The notes under the pieces are model-generated. The model ran no database searches. It was not told the DNA's origin and saw only the letters and a list, made by a program, of their open reading frames with translations. This document shows, one piece after another, positions 61,936 to 64,000 of a DNA stretch of 64,000 nucleotides (position 1 is the first letter of the stretch; each line of letters starts with the position of its first letter). The position numbers and the translations under genes are program-made. Source of the stretch: an uncultured Paraprevotella sp. (GTDB lineage: Bacteria > Bacteroidota > Bacteroidia > Bacteroidales > Bacteroidaceae). The stretch is from assembly GCA_900548345.1 (NCBI GenBank), contig URKA01000009.1, positions 1-64,000 on the forward strand, written 5' to 3'.

Positions 61936-62691
61936 TTATAACAGGCCTTGCAGCTCTGCAGAAAACAATGCTTCTTTACTGCTTCGGACATTGAATTTTT
62001 GATATATTCCTTTTTTACATGATTTTATTGTATCCGTGCTGCAAAATCTTTTTTCTGCAATCTCTGAAGTCTTATATCCTTGCCCCAATAACATCAGAAC
62101 ATCATGCTCGGCAGGTGACAATCTTACTTTCTGGCGAGTTTCCCATAGCCGTTTCTTTAGTGAATAAAACCAATAATTATCTGAATCTTCCTTATAAATT
62201 TCCACATTTCCCGCTTTATGACGTACAGACAATGACACCGCACATAATGCGAGCCAGATATGTCCATCCTTGGTCAACAAAATCGGAGTAAGTTTGTGAT
62301 TGATTAATTTCTTATTCTGTCCTGTTCCCAAATGAAAATCATAAGAACTTGTGAACTTTAAACGTTCTTCCTGCGGTTGAGAGTCAAATAATTCAAAACA
62401 GGCTTTGTTGATTTCTGCCAACATGTCGAACTCCTTTGGGGAAACATTCTCCTGATAAAAAGAATAGCCTTGCTTCATGACATAATCTGATGTATGACCG
62501 CATAGGAACAATGCTCCCGATGATACATATAAAAAATTCTTTTTATAATAATCTATTATATAGATATTGTTGCGAGATGCACGAGGAATAGCTGAAATCA
62601 CTTTTTTAATTATTACTGCATACTCATAGTGATTTTCAGGAATGTAATTAACGGAATTTTCCTGAATAAAAAAATCTTGTATCTTTGCCAT
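61936..62691 (-). CDS. PAS-LuxR transcriptional regulator
   Basis: A 251-residue regulator. The N-terminal part (about 25-160) has the outline of a PAS sensor domain (NIYIIDYYKKNFLYVSSGAL; CGHTSDYVMKQGYSFY). Residues about 185-251 are a LuxR-type helix-turn-helix: LSPAEHDVLMLLGQGYKTSEIA, CSTDTIKSCKKGIYQKFNV. It has no receiver domain, so a ligand or a protein partner rather than phosphorylation may control it. It is the only regulator in the island and sits between the two palindromes, making it the best candidate to bind them. Confidence 0.88.
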   Translation of the reverse strand: MAKIQDFFIQENSVNYIPENHYEYAVIIKKVISAIPRASRNNIYIIDYYKKNFLYVSSGALFLCGHTSDYVMKQGYSFYQENVSPKEFDMLAEINKACFELFDSQPQEERLKFTSSYDFHLGTGQNKKLINHKLTPILLTKDGHIWLALCAVSLSVRHKAGNVEIYKEDSDNYWFYSLKKRLWETRQKVRLSPAEHDVLMLLGQGYKTSEIAEKRFCSTDTIKSCKKGIYQKFNVRSSKEALFSAELQGLL

Positions 62692-62707
62692 AATTTATTG
62701 TTGGCGG

Positions 62708-62715
62708 CAAAGATA
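62708..62715 (-). promoter_or_regulatory. -7 element of the LuxR-type regulator gene
   Basis: TATCTTTG on the minus strand, 16 nt before the start codon, giving a very short leader. Confidence 0.5.
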
Positions 62716-62797
62716 CAGATTAAATTTGGAATCTCTCACAAAAAAGCATTTGAAATCTTATTTCATGCCAAGAAACGAGGTTGAAAACTTCTTTTAA

Positions 62798-62811
62798 CAC
62801 CCTAAAGGGTG
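62798..62811. promoter_or_regulatory. Palindromic operator candidate, copy 2
   Basis: CACCCTAAAGGGTG with upstream CTTTTAA and downstream A: the same element as at 60985, in the same orientation relative to the gene it precedes. It lies 61 nt before the TATATTTG of the acyltransferase gene. Confidence 0.75.
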
Positions 62812-62872
62812 ATTTTGTTGTCGTTATCTAAAAAACATCTTTAAAGTTTTTCCGATTGCTGTCATTTGTGCC

Positions 62873-62880
62873 TATATTTG
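62873..62880 (+). promoter_or_regulatory. -7 element of the acyltransferase gene
   Basis: TATATTTG, identical to the -7 element of the uxs operon; the ATG is 23 nt downstream. No good -33 box. Confidence 0.65.
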
Positions 62881-62903
62881 ACTAAACAAGTATATGGAGT
62901 TAC

Positions 62904-63533
62904 ATGGAAAAACGCATTATAACCTTCAATGACTATAGTATTTGGGAAGCAGGGGGTGATTGTTTATGGGATTTGTCGGATTTTATCATAAGGGAGAACT
63001 ATACACATCATGCCGGTGTAATGTGTTCCCAGGAAATATCTGAAAAAATAAATGCCATTTATAGTGAAGAACAGTCTTATTGTGACAATTCAAAAATATA
63101 TATAGCCCGTGACAACGACAGAAAGATGATAGGAACAATCAGATGTTTGAAGTGGGATAAACAACAGTTACTCCCCATACAAAAAATATTTGGAATCAAT
63201 CCCATCAACGTCATTCCGAATGCAGAATCCTGTGAATTCTGGCATGTGGGAAGGTTGGCTGTTCGAAAAGGGTATGGCTTTCCCACTCTTTCCGTATTTA
63301 AAACACTCATCATGCATGCCATAAAGCCTATAGTGGACTGTGATAAAGGATACATGATTGCAGAAACCGACAAAAAACTTCTTAAATGTGTAAATTCATT
63401 GGGTATGCAGACCATAGCGTTAGGAGAACCCATAACTTACTTGGCGTCTGAAACAGTGCCAATTTGCTGTTCAAATGCCGGTTTGTCACCATTCTATCAA
63501 AGAAATCAGTATTTGTTGCATTATAATTTGTAG
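62904..63533 (+). CDS. GNAT-fold acyltransferase resembling autoinducer synthases
   Basis: A 209-residue protein with the layout of LuxI/FeeM-type acyltransferases: IYIARDNDRKMIGTIRCLKW (central strands), EFWHVGRLAVRKGYG (about 112-126, cognate of the conserved W/E..R.AV segment), a helix LIMHAIKPIVDC, and the late strand region LGEPITYLASETVPICC seen in such enzymes near the acyl site. LuxI enzymes make acyl-homoserine lactones and FeeM makes acyl-amino acids; which applies cannot be told. A LuxR-type regulator gene is divergent from it, and it shares the palindrome with the exporter operon. Confidence 0.6.
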   Translation: MEKRIITFNDYSIWEAGGDCLWDLSDFIIRENYTHHAGVMCSQEISEKINAIYSEEQSYCDNSKIYIARDNDRKMIGTIRCLKWDKQQLLPIQKIFGINPINVIPNAESCEFWHVGRLAVRKGYGFPTLSVFKTLIMHAIKPIVDCDKGYMIAETDKKLLKCVNSLGMQTIALGEPITYLASETVPICCSNAGLSPFYQRNQYLLHYNL

Positions 63534-63552
63534 TGATTGGCTGACAAAATAA

Positions 63553-63590
63553 AAGATGTCCGCAGGAACAATTTCTCCTGCGGACATCTT
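63553..63590. terminator. Bidirectional terminator between the acyltransferase gene and alaS
   Basis: AAGATGTCCGCAGGA pairs perfectly with TCCTGCGGACATCTT around an 8-nt loop. Confidence 0.85.
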
Positions 63591-63640
63591 GTTGCATAAG
63601 TATCCTTAATGTATTTATGGCCGGACACGCGAAGGGATGA

Positions 63641-64000
63641 CTACAGATTGGCCAGTTCGATGAATTTGTCGATGGCACTGCTCAGTCCGTCGGCGTTCTT
63701 ACCGCCGGCCGTGGCGAAGTGGGCTTGTCCGCCGCCGCCGCCCTGGATAAGTCTGGCTGCCTCGCGGATAAGTTTGCCTACGTTCATGCCGTGTTCTTTC
63801 ACCATGTTGTCCGAAGCGGCGGCCGTCAGTGTGGGCTTGTCTTCATGCAGGCTGCCCAGGATGACCAGCGCGTCTTCCGTTTCGTTGCGCAACTGGAATG
63901 CCATATCCTTGGCGATGTCGGCCGGCAGGGGCAGCACGCTGGTATAGACTGTTACGCCGTTGATGACCTTGGCGCGTTCGATGATTTTCTTCTTGGCTTG
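63641..64000 (-). CDS. alaS: Alanyl-tRNA synthetase, C-terminal end (partial)
   Basis: The last 119 codons of alaS; the gene continues beyond the window. The translated part matches the C-terminal DHHA1/C-Ala domain: DALVILGSLHEDKPTLTAAA, then NVGKLIREAARLIQGGGGGQ and AHFATAGGKNADGLSSAIDK. GC content returns to core level here, marking the right edge of the accessory island. Confidence 0.95.
   Translation of the reverse strand, partial: QAKKKIIERAKVINGVTVYTSVLPLPADIAKDMAFQLRNETEDALVILGSLHEDKPTLTAAASDNMVKEHGMNVGKLIREAARLIQGGGGGQAHFATAGGKNADGLSSAIDKFIELANL

Overview
The window is a chromosomal segment of a gut-type Bacteroidales bacterium, most likely Bacteroides or Phocaeicola. Evidence: promoters repeatedly match the Bacteroides form TTTG-N19/20-TAnnTTTG; the gene set includes Bacteroidota-specific families (PorX, PorW/SprE-like TPR lipoprotein, DUF4834, DUF3822, a PF14905-type outer-membrane barrel); and it carries secreted GH43 and GH95 glycosidases. 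No ribosomal RNA, integrase, transposase or CRISPR array is visible.

Bases 1-9,200 and 11,100-40,250 are core genome: two tRNAs (Lys, Pro), tdk, rsmI, hflX, class I fumarase, frr-rsgA, pyrH, birA, yraN, tadA, pssA-psd, dnaE, trxA, an aroA...porW-porX-tsaE co-oriented run, aroB, cls, rsmD and a RecD-like helicase. A small AT-rich patch at 9,265-11,120 holds three tandem paralogous membrane proteins, the middle one broken by an in-frame TGA. Bases 40,793-46,242 are a GH95-GH43-GH43 polysaccharide-degradation operon.

Bases about 46,250-63,540 form an AT-rich accessory island ending at alaS. On the minus strand lies a run of twelve genes: UDP-xylose synthase, TolC-HlyD-C39 ABC exporter, a glycosyltransferase, a LanC-like protein, a Gly-Gly-leader protein with a papain-like fold signature, a small secreted protein, a DUF707-type glycosyltransferase fused to a LanC-like half, two more glycosyltransferase-like proteins and UDP-galactopyranose mutase. 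Upstream sit a ThiF/E1-like enzyme, a PAS-LuxR regulator and an autoinducer-synthase-like acyltransferase. The same palindrome, CACCCT-TT/AA-AGGGTG, lies upstream of both the exporter operon and the acyltransferase, each time exactly 61 nt from an identical TATATTTG -7 element. I infer a signal-regulated system that exports a (possibly glycosylated) Gly-Gly-leader protein; this is the strongest candidate for an undescribed system here.

A second unexplained structure is a dispersed repeat: near-palindromic cores (CACCTGTG) spaced at exactly 22 nt, in arrays of three or four, found at four places, three of them between convergent genes.
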